64,000 nucleotides of DNA from Isoetes taiwanensis (taxonomy: Eukaryota > Streptophyta > Lycopodiopsida > Isoetales > Isoetaceae), in contig JAJEKV010000091.1 of NCBI GenBank assembly GCA_021234155.1, positions 2,983,501 to 3,047,500 of the forward strand, read 5' to 3'. A model generated the notes under the pieces. The model was not told the origin of the DNA and ran no database searches. It saw only the letters and a list, made by a program, of their open reading frames with translations. The position numbers and the translations under genes were made by a program. Of the stretch, positions 35,499 to 45,890 are shown piece by piece (the stretch's first letter is position 1; every line of letters starts with the position of its first letter).

Positions 35499-36620
35499 AT
35501 GGCTCCAAAACAAAAATTCCCAGCAGAACAAGAACCATTAGAGGATGTTGATGTATCGATCATCAAGGTGGAGAGACCATTGCCCTCAAGTTTTTCAACT
35601 AGTTTGTTTTAATCCGCCATATCAATTTGAATTGAATGTCCCCTCGCTCCTTTACCTACTTTTGATTCCAGTATGAGTGCTAACAACTTTCTGAGAATAT
35701 TTGAAGATTATTACAGGGATTATGGCTTCAAAAAAGGGTGCAAGTTCTCAGAATTTGAAAAATGCTTCAAAGAAGAGAGTGAGGGTGGTGCTTGGCTAAC
35801 TTATGAAAAGTTAATGGGGACCACCTCATGGGATGAGCTTGTTAAGAAGTTCTTAGATAGGTTTGGTAAGTTGGCTGCTCCCAAAGATTTGGTTAATGAA
35901 TTGCAAAGTTTTTCTATACATGCAGGGGAGAGTGTGAATCAGTACAAAGAAAGATTTAGCACATTCATGAGTAGGTGCCAAAGAGCTCAAGTTACAATTC
36001 CAACTCTTTTTCTGGTCACTGCTTTCATCAATGGTTTGGGAAGGAGACCAGATATCCAAAGAAAGCTGCTCAAGATCCAAGCTGCTGAGGGTTTTGATTC
36101 TATATACAAAGTTTTCGCCAAAACCACTGACCTTACTCAGATGCTTTCCACCTTACCAGACAAACATCATGTTTCCTACCATAATCATGACCCCTTCTAC
36201 CCTGATGCCACTGATGCACATTATGATCATCACCCTTCCATTCTAGTTTATGCCATACAGAAGGAAAAGAAGAAATCTAAGGAGGAAGAAGCTAACTCTC
36301 AAGTTGCAGAGGTCAAGATAGATCTATCTAAAGTCACTGAGGCTTTAGCAGAATTAACCAAACAATTGGTTGAGCTCAAGGCTACAAGAACAGGTAAAAC
36401 TTATCCTGAATGTATTCGTTGCAATAGGAATTCCCATCCATCAGAAATTTGTTATTGGCAAGTGTGTCCCAAATGCAATAGGAAAGGTCACTTTGGAAAG
36501 GAATGTCCTATTTGTTCTTTTTGTAAAGAAATTGGCCATACTGATATCAAGTGTGCTATTAAGGAATATTTTGCTAAGCAGGAAAAGGAAAAGAGAGGCC
36601 AGAGCCCAAACCCCCTGTGA
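35499..36620 (+). CDS. Element A gag (capsid and nucleocapsid)
   Basis: Gag protein of a Ty3/gypsy element. A first ATG at 35,499 gives a short leader that meets a stop; the main open frame runs from ATG 35,673 for 315 residues. Its N-terminus reads MSANNFLRIFEDYYRDYGFK, followed by a capsid-like region (WDELVKKFLDRFGKLAAPKD, FINGLGRRPDIQRKLL), a basic coiled segment and three CX2CX4HX4C zinc knuckles at about residues 248-293 (CIRCNRNSHPSEIC, CPKCNRKGHFGKEC, CSFCKEIGHTDIKC). It would bind the element RNA and form particles. The C-terminal end is close to the start of the broken protease region. Confidence 0.88.
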
Positions 36621-36834
36621 GATTTGCTGAACCAAGTAGTTTATTCAAGCTACAGAAGTTCTCAAAGCTGAAGAGGTTATGGCAGTGCAAACTAGAAGTA
36701 TGAATGAAGCCAATGTGCATGCTGAATCAAGTAGACATCCTACTGCCAGACCTACACTTTCTTCATCACCTGTAATGTAATCACCTACTCAAATGGTAGC
36801 TCTACCTCCAAAGCAAAGATATGGTAGGAAAGAT

Positions 36835-37440
36835 CAAGACCTTGATGAAGTAGATGTTTTGCTCAAAAACTCCAAGGTAAGTGTAGACCTTTTCACTGTT
36901 AAAAATTGCACCTAGCTACGTAAAAAAATGGTACTCCAACAAACCGGTGGTGAGAAATTAAATGCTTGTGTAAGTTTTTTGCTGATGCCACTAACCTTGT
37001 TTTAGCACGTAATGAAGAAGATCCCCGGAGCATTCACGTGTTCACCGCTTTTAGGAGGATATACTTTCTCAAATGTATTACTTGATGGGGATCTCCCTAA
37101 ATATTATGCCATACAATGCTATGAAGAAATGTGGCTTTGAGGTGGACAAGAAGGCTTCTATATTACTAAGATCCTTTTATAATGCCAAGATTGTGTGGTC
37201 ACTAAAGTGCCTCGTCAATACAAAAGGCATAACCAGAGTCGCTAATTATATAGGGGATGAATCGACATTTATGATTTACTTTTAGGAGGAGATGGCTGGC
37301 TCGTAGATGCTAGGCCAGCTTGGTCTCAAGGGAAATGCACCATCTCCAATGGCTCTCAAATGCTACAATCTATAACCAAGATGGCTCTTATGGCTCAAGG
37401 AAGAGATAAAACTTTGTTAAGGAAATGTTAATTGAAGAAC
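36835..37440 (+). pseudogene. Element A protease region, frameshifted
   Basis: Corresponds to the intact protease of element B. Recognisable pieces: KYGRKDQDLDEVDVLLKNSK, a GAFTC segment, the active-site region near LLDG and the NIMPYNAMKKCGFEVDKKAS stretch. The frame breaks several times. One break, CTACGTAAAAAAA near 36,917, fits an original CTACAGAAAAAA, and ACCGG near 36,943 fits ACTGG, in line with the CAG/CTG error pattern. Confidence 0.75.
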
Positions 37441-37536
37441 CCTTGGGATCTTACATGATAAAAAACACAAGACCAAAGAATTAGGAAATGGTTCCTCTTA
37501 TTATGGAATGTGCACCCCCCAGCAAACAAGGACCAT

Positions 37537-38035
37537 CAGGATACTTATGGTTTGATGGAGGTATCTCTAAAAATTAAATGTTGCATCATCTCACGCTATT
37601 TTGAAATATTCTTCTCATAGACTCTTAGCTAAAGTAGGAAGAATCTTCCCCGTGTCACTTCTAATGTAGCGTAATATAAGGCTTTGATTGCAGTGTCTTC
37701 GTGAAGCCAAGGCTATGGATTTTGCTAACATCCACATTTATGGTGATTCACAATTAATCTGCAGACAAGTTTCAGGAGATTATCAAACAAAGAATGCAGA
37801 TATGGAGCTCTTGAAGAATCAAGCAATGGGGGTACTCTCAAGTTTTGCTTCATGGGAGATCACTCATATCCCAAGAGAAAAAAATTTTGAAGCTGATGCC
37901 TTGTGTAGGGAGACTCTCATGTCACATTTAACTGAGGGAGCTATTCCTGAAGATGATCTTGATGTCAATGAAGTAAAAGCACTCGGCCCTATTTTGACCA
38001 TTGAATCAGAAAAAAAAGACATCAAGAGATTGTAA
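37537..38035 (+). pseudogene. Element A upstream RNase H1-like domain
   Basis: Between protease and RT. It begins YLWFDGGISK near 37,541, is disrupted for about 120 bp, then is open from 37,688: FANIHIYGDSQLICRQVSGD, YQTKNADMELLKNQAMG, ITHIPREKNFEADALCRE. The acidic positions of RNase H1 (Asp in FDGG, Asp in GDSQ, Asp in EADAL) are kept. The pattern is that of the RVT_3/plant RNase H family. The downstream acidic linker (EGAIPEDDLD) is shared with element D. Confidence 0.8.
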
Positions 38036-38224
38036 TCACAAAAAATGGTAAGACTAGAACCCTGTTTGTTGGAGATTTGATTGAATATCAAAACAAAGAG
38101 AGCATACAAATGTTTTTTGAAGAAAGGAAAGATGTATTTGTGGGATTATTCAGAGCTCACGTGTATCAAACCGAGGTATGCCAATTTGAAATTAAGATCA
38201 AAGAAGGTTGTAAACCTCGTTCTT

Positions 38225-38990
38225 CAAAAAATTAAGAAGAATTAATGCTTCACCGATGGGATTAATCAAAGATGAATTGGATAAGATGTTAGATGCAGGT
38301 GTTATCATTGAAATTATTAATCCGTAATGGGTATCTTGCATTGTTCCCAGAGAGAAAAAAAGTGGTGCTTTAAGAATTTGCATTGACTATCGAGATCTTA
38401 ACAAAGCCACCATCAAGGATTGTTACCCTTTGCCTTTTTTAGAGGAGATCTTATATGTTGTAGCAGGTAAAGAGATGTACTCATTTTTAGATGGATTCTC
38501 AGGATTCAATCAGATTAGCATTAAAGAGGAAGACCAGCCAAAGACTTCCTTCATCACTCCCTGGGGCACATATGCTATGAAAAGAATGCCCTTTGATTTA
38601 ATGAATGCCCCAGCTACCTTCCAAAGGGCAATGGATGTTATTTTAAAATCAATGTCTGCTGAAGAGTTTAGGGTGTACCTAGATGATCTTTGCCTAGGCT
38701 CTCATACTACTAATCATGTGGAATTACTTGCAAAAATTTGTTCTCTATGTGCAGAGTTCAGAGTTAATCTAAATCCAAAGAAATGCATCTTTTTTGCATC
38801 AAAAGGACAACTCTTAGGACATGAAGTATCCAACCAAGGCATTCAAGTTGCTCAAGAGAAGATTGAAGCCCTCCAAAAGCTAGCACCTCCCAAGAATCTA
38901 AAAGAGGTTAAGAGTTTTATTGGTATGACAAGTTTCCTCAAGATGTATATTCCTAATTTTGCTCATATTTTGAGTCCCATTTCTAAGTTG
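38225..38990 (+). CDS. Element A reverse transcriptase
   Basis: Ty3/gypsy reverse transcriptase copying element RNA into DNA. The N-terminal part (from RRINASPMGLIKDELDKMLD) has a stop at NP*WVSCIVP near 38,326. The rest is open from 38,430: CYPLPFLEEILYVVAGKEMY, SFLDGFSGFNQISIKEEDQ, TYAMKRMPFDLMNAPATFQR, the catalytic VYLDDL, LNPKKCIFFASKGQLLGHEV and SFIGMTSFLKMYIPNFAHIL. MPFGL has become MPFDL. Nearly complete but for the N-terminal stop. Confidence 0.88.
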
Positions 38991-39400
38991 ACAAGGGTAG
39001 GCAAGTTTTCTAAGTCTGAAAGTAAGCATATACCTATCACATGGACTTCAGAATGCCAAGCGCCTTTTGACTTTCTCATTCTATCCATATGTGAAGCCAC
39101 ACTTTTGAAAAAACCAGATTTGAACATGCCATTTGAAGTTTATATCACTGTTACTAAAAAGGCCATAGGATTACCTATTTTGCGGTGATAAACACACCAC
39201 AAGATTTTGCAAGTAAACAATGGTCGCCCTTTGAAGAAAGATATACCGAATAGAAAAGAGTGCCGATGCACTCATGTTCCTTATCAATAGGCAAGGACAC
39301 TTGCTTCTGAAAAGTCAAGTCGAAATCTACATGAAGCAAAACCCAATGGGTTTACTATTTGGTAAGGCAACCAATAAGCCAAAGATCCAGAGATGGGCTT
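38990..39400 (+). pseudogene. Element A second RNase H domain, catalytic residues lost
   Basis: Follows RT directly. It contains FEVYITVTKKAIGLPIL where an active domain has a DAS-type motif, a frame break near 39,188, then LMFLINRQGHLLLKSQVEIY and MKQNPMGLL where TDH would lie. The acidic residues are replaced at the same positions as in elements B and D. A connecting segment (KIQRWACKLQSYDISVKEL) leads to integrase. Confidence 0.8.
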
Positions 39401-40530
39401 GTAAGTTGCAAAGTTATGATATTTCTGTAAAAGAGTTGCATTTGGTACGAAGTCCTAGCCTCTACTTGCCTTACATATTTTTTGATCATGAAGATGAGTT
39501 GGATACTACTGACACTTCACTTGCAGTAGCTCATGTAGAGGTAACTCAAAGAGATCAAGCTAAAGGAGGATGGCAACAACCTATTAGAGACTTTTTACAA
39601 TATGGGATCATCTCTCCAAGCCTCACTTCAAGCCAAAGAAGGAGACTCAAGGACAAATGCAGACAATTCAAGATGATAGACAATGTCTTGTGCAAAGTCA
39701 ATCGAGATGGAGTCTTGTTGAGGTGTGTAGATGAAGATAAGTCTGCTCTAATTATCAGGGAAATGCATAAAGGTATTTGTGGAGGACATTTTGCTGGTGA
39801 TACTATAGCAAAAAAGATTCTCGGGTCTGGATACTACTGGCCCACTGTTTTTAAAGATTGTTATGAGATTATAAAGACTTGCCATCAATGCCAAATTTTT
39901 AGCAAAAGAATTTTACTGCCAGCTGCCCTTAATCCTATCATATCTCCAGGGCCTTTTCAGATTTGGGGGCCAGATTATATTGGCCCCATTAATCCTTCTT
40001 CTGCAGGTCAACATCAACATATTATTGTAGCCACAGACTATTTTACCAAGTGGGCAGAAGCCATACCTTTGAGGCAGGCTAATGCCTTCACAACTGCAAG
40101 GTTTTTACATGAATATGTTTGTTCTAGGTTTGGTATTCCTTTCCAGTTGCATTCTGATAGGGGTACACCTTTTGTTAATGAAGTCATTGCTAACCTGTTG
40201 GACATTTTGAAGGTCAAGCATACCAAAAGCTCCTCATACTATCCTCAGGGTAATGGACAAGCTGAAGCCACTAACAAAGTGTTGAAAAATATTTTGCAGA
40301 AGACAGTTGAGGTCAACAAGAGGGATTGGCATATCAAAATAGTGGATGCACTTTGGGCTTATAGAGTCACTATCAAAACAGCTACAAATCACACACCTTT
40401 CAATTTGGTTTATGGCATAGAGGCGCTTTTTACCGGTGGAACTCGAAGTTGCCTCTCTCGAGATTGGCTCATAAATTATGCTTACCTTTTGAACATGCCT
40501 TGCAAGAAAGATTGGATGCCTTGCTGCACC
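39400..40530 (+). CDS. Element A integrase
   Basis: Integrase that inserts the element DNA. Zinc-binding domain: HKGICGGH then CHQC about 39,757-39,890. Catalytic core: Asp in PDYIGPI, Asp in HSDRGTPFVNEV, Glu in PQGNGQAEATNKVLKNILQK. Then WAYRVTIKTATNHTPFNLVY. The open frame ends at 40,533 by a frameshift near GIEALF; the C-terminal tail (ELVLKWNK) continues broken to about 40,830. No chromodomain, so it is a non-chromoviral gypsy of the Tat/Athila side. The three catalytic residues are intact. Confidence 0.9.
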
Positions 40531-41024
40531 TAGATGAATATAGAATGGAAGCTGAGAATACTAATTTGCTGAAAAAGGCTAAAGATCTGGCTGCATTCAA
40601 AGCTGCATAGAATACATGTGATACTTTTAGGAAGGGGAGCTTGTCCTTAAGTGGAATAAGTCAAAAGAAGACTCATTTGGCAAGTTTGATAATATTTGAA
40701 AGGACCCTTTGTGGTGTTGGAATCTGCGGTACCAACTCATATTGGCTACAAGAGGTTGCCTCGTGAATGTTGTTACCAAATCCTATTAATATCCCCGTGA
40801 TTTGAAAAGGTATTGGGACAAAGATGCTTGCTTGTCCCTCTTTTTACACTAGAGAGTTCAAAGATCTATAGTAGGTTTAGAATAGTTAGATCTATTTGAC
40901 TTTTGAGCATATTACTTTGATAAGTTAATTTTATGTTTGTAGGTTGGGCTGACTTGAGGACAGTATAAGTGATCTTAAGAAGAGAGTGATTACTAATGCT
41001 TTACCAAGTGCCATATCTTTGGGA

Positions 41025-41335
41025 GCATCCTTTTTTCCATCTTTATTCACCTGCCATAAGTGGTCCTGCTACCCATCTAGACTTCTTACTCATGTTTTCA
41101 TTCCCATAAAAGCACTCTGCAATTCAGCTTCACCACCATAGCAGAGCTGCAAAGATTTGAGGCTAACTAGTTTGTGTGTTTCCATGACAGGTGCATCCTT
41201 TCTCCATTTTTATTCATATGTCATAAGTGGTCCTGCTATCCATTTAAACTCCTTATTCTTGTTTTCATTCCCAAAAGAAAGCACTCTGCAATTCAGCTTC
41301 ACCATCGAAAGGAGTTGCATTTTTAAAGGACCAAG
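41025..41335 (+). repeat. Tandem repeat in element A 3' region
   Basis: Two copies of about 165 bp containing CTGCCATAAGTGGTCCTGCT-like and TCTGCAATTCAGCTTCACC words. Same arrangement as at 16,655-16,975 in element C. Confidence 0.7.
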
Positions 41336-41366
41336 GAGGCATACATTTTCTTGTTTTGGCGAGATC

Positions 41367-41840
41367 TCAACACTTGCGATAATAACTGGCCAACCCCAAG
41401 AAACTATGCAATTCAGGTACATTCTTTGGCACAGGCCAAGACTGAATTGCCTCCGTCTTCTGATCTACAGCTACACCTTCCGTAGATACAATGTGGCCCA
41501 AATATTCCACCTGTGCTTTCAGAAATTCACACTTTGACATCTTTGCATATAACTTATGCTGTCTGAGCAAAGTTAATACGGAACGCAAGTGATTCAAATG
41601 CTCCTCTAAGGTTTTTCTATATACCAGGATATCATCTAAAAATACTTCAACAAAAGTATCAAGACATCCTGCAAAAACCTCATTCATCATTCTGGAAAAA
41701 GTAGCAGGAGCATTCGTTAGTCCAAAAGGCATCACCAAAAATTCAAAATGACCAAAGGTGGTCTTGAAGGCAGTCTTATGTACATCCGACTCCTTCACCC
41801 TTATCTGGTGATAACCATCACAAGAAATGCAACTTATCAA
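41367..41840 (-). pseudogene. Antisense gypsy RT fragment inside element A
   Basis: A 157-residue open minus-strand fragment of a different, chromovirus-type reverse transcriptase: [40 protein letters not shown], catalytic VEVFLDDILVY, AKMSKCEFLKAQVEYLGHIV, SFLGLASYYRK. It is a fragment only, cut at its C-terminal end by the junction at about 41,366. It is part of the 1.25 kb block duplicated from the left flank. Confidence 0.85.
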
Positions 41841-42626
41841 TGGTTAGGTGAAAACCATGTATACAGATAACAAGACGACAACACGAGATAACTAAATACA
41901 CACGTACGCTTCGCCAGCTATCAAACAGCCTGCACAAGCTTCCACGTGTTAGTAACATGCATAGAAGTTATCCAATAATGTCGACATGAAGCTATGACTG
42001 ACGGACTGCAAGTACACACATATGGAATCCACCACATGCACCATAGCATCTGCAAAGAAGACACACCCCACCATATCTAGACAGTACGTCGTCTAGAACC
42101 CCCGCGTTGGCGCGCGGATTAATGCCAGGGAGAAACTTCAGGCATGATAAGGACCCGTGCTACCGACCGTTGGTTCTCAGATGCCATCCCCCCTATACTA
42201 GCGACAAGCTTTGCCTCACAAGTACCTTTGTCCCTATTCAGACAAGCCATGCTTATCTGTAACTATGCCATGCACAAAACTCCCTTGGGTAGCACTTACT
42301 GCTAATCACAGTATCATATAGATACCACATGGCGCATAACTCTATAAGCTCATGAGCACTCACAAGATGCTCCCACTCGATAAGCTTAGCTTATCCTCCA
42401 GGAGGGACAATTTATTAAGAGGCCAGAGTCTTGTAGAAGCTAGGCTTCTATGCCAGTTCAACAGCAATAGCCATAGCTTAACGCTTGCACCTTAGGGGCA
42501 GCAGTCCACAGCTCAAGCATTATCTCAAGTTACTCTACAAGGCCTTAAGGAGTGACCCAGCGGAGGCATATGTTTAAGGCAAAACTCTATCTACCTCAGA
42601 GGGAATTCCCGGCAGGTTTTACAGTG
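41376..42626. repeat. Duplicated 1.25 kb block, copy inside element A
   Basis: Direct repeat of 31,972-33,211, inserted between the element's own internal end (TTTTGGCGAGA at about 41,354-41,364) and its 3' LTR. In element C that same internal end is joined straight to the LTR, so the block is foreign to the family. Confidence 0.88.
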
Positions 42627-44835
42627 TGTTGCCCCCAAAGGGCAACATGCTAATTGTGTTCTATGCATTCAAGTTAGGTTAAGTCATTTTTGAAGACTAG
42701 GTCAAAGATTGGAAGAGCTTGGTAGTCAATATTGATATGGAGGTCAAAGGAGACTCATCCTTTAGGTCAACAAGTGCTCAAGCCAAAAGTTCACAAGAGG
42801 TACTTTATTAAGGGTCAAAGGCTTAGTCAAGAATATGCTCTAGGAAGATCTGGGATATGAAGTTTGGAAGACACTATTTGAAGTTTGGAAGATAAAGTTT
42901 GGAAGACCCCATGTTATATAGTTTTTAATTTTAGCTTTTGCCTTATTCCACTACCCCCATTCTTGCACCTTTGGCTCAAACTTGTCCTCACACTTATTGC
43001 CTATTCCCTTGCCATACTCACCTTGTCATTTTGCCCAAATCCTTGCCATTTCTTCCAAATACCACTACATTGATTATTCAAAGGGGATTCAATGACTGCG
43101 GCCTCTCTGATTCCTCGACTCGTACACGCTATTTCAAAGCTTTCGGTGTTCGGGAGTAGTAGTAGAGCGGAAGTTTGCCATTTCATGACTTCTTGGGTGT
43201 TGTAGATGGTGATGGTCGGTTTGTACAACAAGAGAGTTGCGCTTTTTTACGTGAGTTTGTTGTGGAGTGTCGAGGTATCATTTGCCTCTTTGGGGCAGTT
43301 CTCCTTCCTCCTCACTTGCTTTGTAACATTACCATTCTTTTAATATATTGATGACACAGTTCTTCAAAAAAAAAAAAAAAACATTCAAGCCCTTGTTGCA
43401 AAGTTATTATTTCCTCTTTTGCATTTCCATTTTTGTCTCCCTACTAGCCCTTCATGATTTCTTTTGCCTTCATTCCTACTCCACTATGCCCTCATTGGTA
43501 TATTCCAAACCTTGTCAAAAGATGCCCCAAAGATCCCATATTCCTCTACACGTGTGGGCAATCTTCCTTATGGTTGAAAGGCTATAACTTTTTTTAAATA
43601 TTCCATGAAAAGCCTTTTAAACCATTGGCCAAGCTTTTAAAATGATCAAATAATGCGATATACAAGGCATATTCCTTCAAAAATATAAAACCGTATCGCG
43701 AAAAATGTGCGAAAATACAGCTGAAGAACCCTAGAACTGGAAATCCGGCTTGAATCATGCCTTCCCGCGCTCCTATTTTTGGATTCCGGAACCTAAGCAA
43801 CAGATTAAGCCTAAATTTATTACCTGAAATCACTGGAATCGAAATTCAAAAACTATATACAGGGGAAACACAATCACAACATTTTTGAAGGCCCAGACGC
43901 ACTCAAATCCGACATTGATCAATGCTGAGCATGACCTGAAAGATTCTTAAAGTCCCTGAGCATTCCTCGACTGGATTTGCAAAGATCTAGTTGATATTAC
44001 CTTCAAAAATTATCTTATGACTTATGATGATTATTTTTCAGTATCTGGAACTTTGAAGCATCATTATCTATTGTTATTTTGATGTACTTACCTTCAAATC
44101 AATATAAATTGACTGCCAAGTTGTCAAATCCATCTCTGATACATTTCTTAGCAATTCTTGACTCAAAATATTTTACAGAAAATCCCTGAGTGTTCCAAAG
44201 CACTATTGGCCTACTTGCCATCTATAATTAGAGCAATTGTGAGCTAAAGGCTTTGAAAACATCAAAAAATACCACTTTTAGTTCAAGTTAGAAGAATTAG
44301 CATTCTGTTCTGATCATTTTTTAACTGTATTTTGCCAAATCCAGCCTTAAAAAATACTTCTGCAGTTCCAAATGGAAGTTTGACTTCATGCCTCTCTTTC
44401 TCATCACCATTAGAGCACATGTGCTTTGGAAACTCCCAGAAATACGCTCAGCAACTCCTCATTTTCTGATCACTGTTTTCCATAGTTGACCTCTATTGAC
44501 CAATTTTTGACCCCACTTTGAGATCGAATATCTTTCAAATTTATAGTCTGACTTGGTCAGAAACTTCATCATTGGGTCCCTACAACTTTTTTGAGCAAGT
44601 CTGAAGCAGTTGACTCAAAAAATCAATCCATTTTTTATCACCACAACTGATTGATTCAAGGCCCCATTTCCTAGAAATGGGAAAGGTATGAAATTTGAGT
44701 TTTTTTTAACTTCTCTCTAGATTTATCTTGCATAAACTAATCACCTTAAGTGATCTGGAGGTTCTAACCCCAATTTGGGTGTAAACTCAAGTTGGTTCCT
44801 TGTGGTTGACCTTTAAGCCAGGTTTAGGGTCAACA
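42627..44835 (+). mobile_element. 3' LTR of element A
   Basis: A 2.21 kb LTR, TGTTG to CAACA, very similar to 33,217-35,457 and carrying the same LINE-tail insertion (about 43,087-43,381). It is followed by ACAGG, the target duplication. The similarity of the two LTRs implies a fairly recent insertion once CAG/CTG-type differences are set aside. Confidence 0.92.
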
Positions 44836-44840
44836 ACAGG

Positions 44841-45731
44841 GAAGCCCTTATGATTCACTGGTACTTAATTAAGACCAGCTTTTCAACGACAGGCCATCAG
44901 AGCAATACTGTACCCATAAGGGATCAGCCTTTCATGGCTTACCTGAGAACCACCAGCTTCCGTTGTTCGGCAAACCGAATTCCCTGATTGCTACCTCACT
45001 TCGCATACTCCTTTTTATTTGTGGTCTCCTCCCTTTGGCTGTCTGTATGCTCCTATCACCAATCCGGCCTCCTCCTTGCTCAGAACCGAGGCCTTCGATC
45101 GTGGCTAAGCCAGGTGATCTTGTAGGATTACAATTTCAGCCCCATCCGACCCTGATTCTGCTGCCCCATCCGCTGTTACAGGTCGTGGCCCAGCCACATC
45201 CAACCAGCCCCGATTTTCGGGTGCTTACATATAAATCAATGGTCATTTAAATACATTTAAAACCATTATAACATATTGCAATGCCAATATAATAACTTTA
45301 AGGGCTATTTTCCCCTAGATGGCCCAATGGCATTTTAACCATCCTAACCATCCCGACCACAAGACCCCATGCAAACAAACAATATCGCCACCACATTTAT
45401 TATTCGCATGGACCCCGTTACACCCTAGGCTAGAGAATAGTCAAGATCTATTAAGGTGCACCATTCACTTAGGCTAGAGAATAACATGCGACCATAACAC
45501 GTCTATGGCCCAAATACCATAGAACATTCCATTATGCCAAACATTAATATGCATGCACAATATCAAACAATGGTCTGCAAATTTATTTAGGCATAACATA
45601 CAAATTACTTATGAGATTCTAAAATACGAGCTAAGTATTTTCTTTTCTTTTTTTTTTTTTTTTTTTCCCTAGCCTTTCCTATTAATTTTGTGTGTCTAGT
45701 TTAGAATATGAATACTATTAACCCGACAATA
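44841..45731. other. Right flank of element A, no gene recognised
   Basis: A 95-codon frame at 44,963-45,250 is proline-rich and has no recognisable domain. A 20-30 bp T-run lies at about 45,645-45,666. Nothing else can be assigned. Confidence 0.4.
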
Positions 45732-45890
45732 GAATAGATAGATAGATAGATAGTAGTTTTAACGTCACGCCACTAGGCAGCATCCAACTGGACATGTGAC
45801 CACACACCACACTACATTGCTTGGTTGGGCCCTGCCCCCAACCACCTTACATTGCGTCTGTTGAGATTTGAACCTTAATTGAACTTTGTA
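45732..45890 (-). mobile_element. Second SINE copy, (TATC)n tail
   Basis: A short GATA run (45,733-45,753) is followed by GTTTTAACGTCACGCCACTA and GGACATGTGACCACACACCA, matching the body at 259-340. On the minus strand a B-box-like GGTTCAAATCTC lies near 45,862-45,875. Probably 5'-truncated. Confidence 0.65.

Noticed and set aside
31972-42626. Methylation-driven C-to-T decay as the cause of the CAG/CTG differences
   Set aside because: Deamination of CHG gives TTG/CTA products. Here CTG becomes CCG, TCG or CTCG and CAG becomes CG or CGT, with length changes.
31200-44835. Two tandem element A copies sharing an LTR
   Set aside because: The left flank is the antisense foreign RT fragment and extends beyond the duplicated block, and the 5-bp ACAGG duplication brackets only one LTR-interior-LTR unit.
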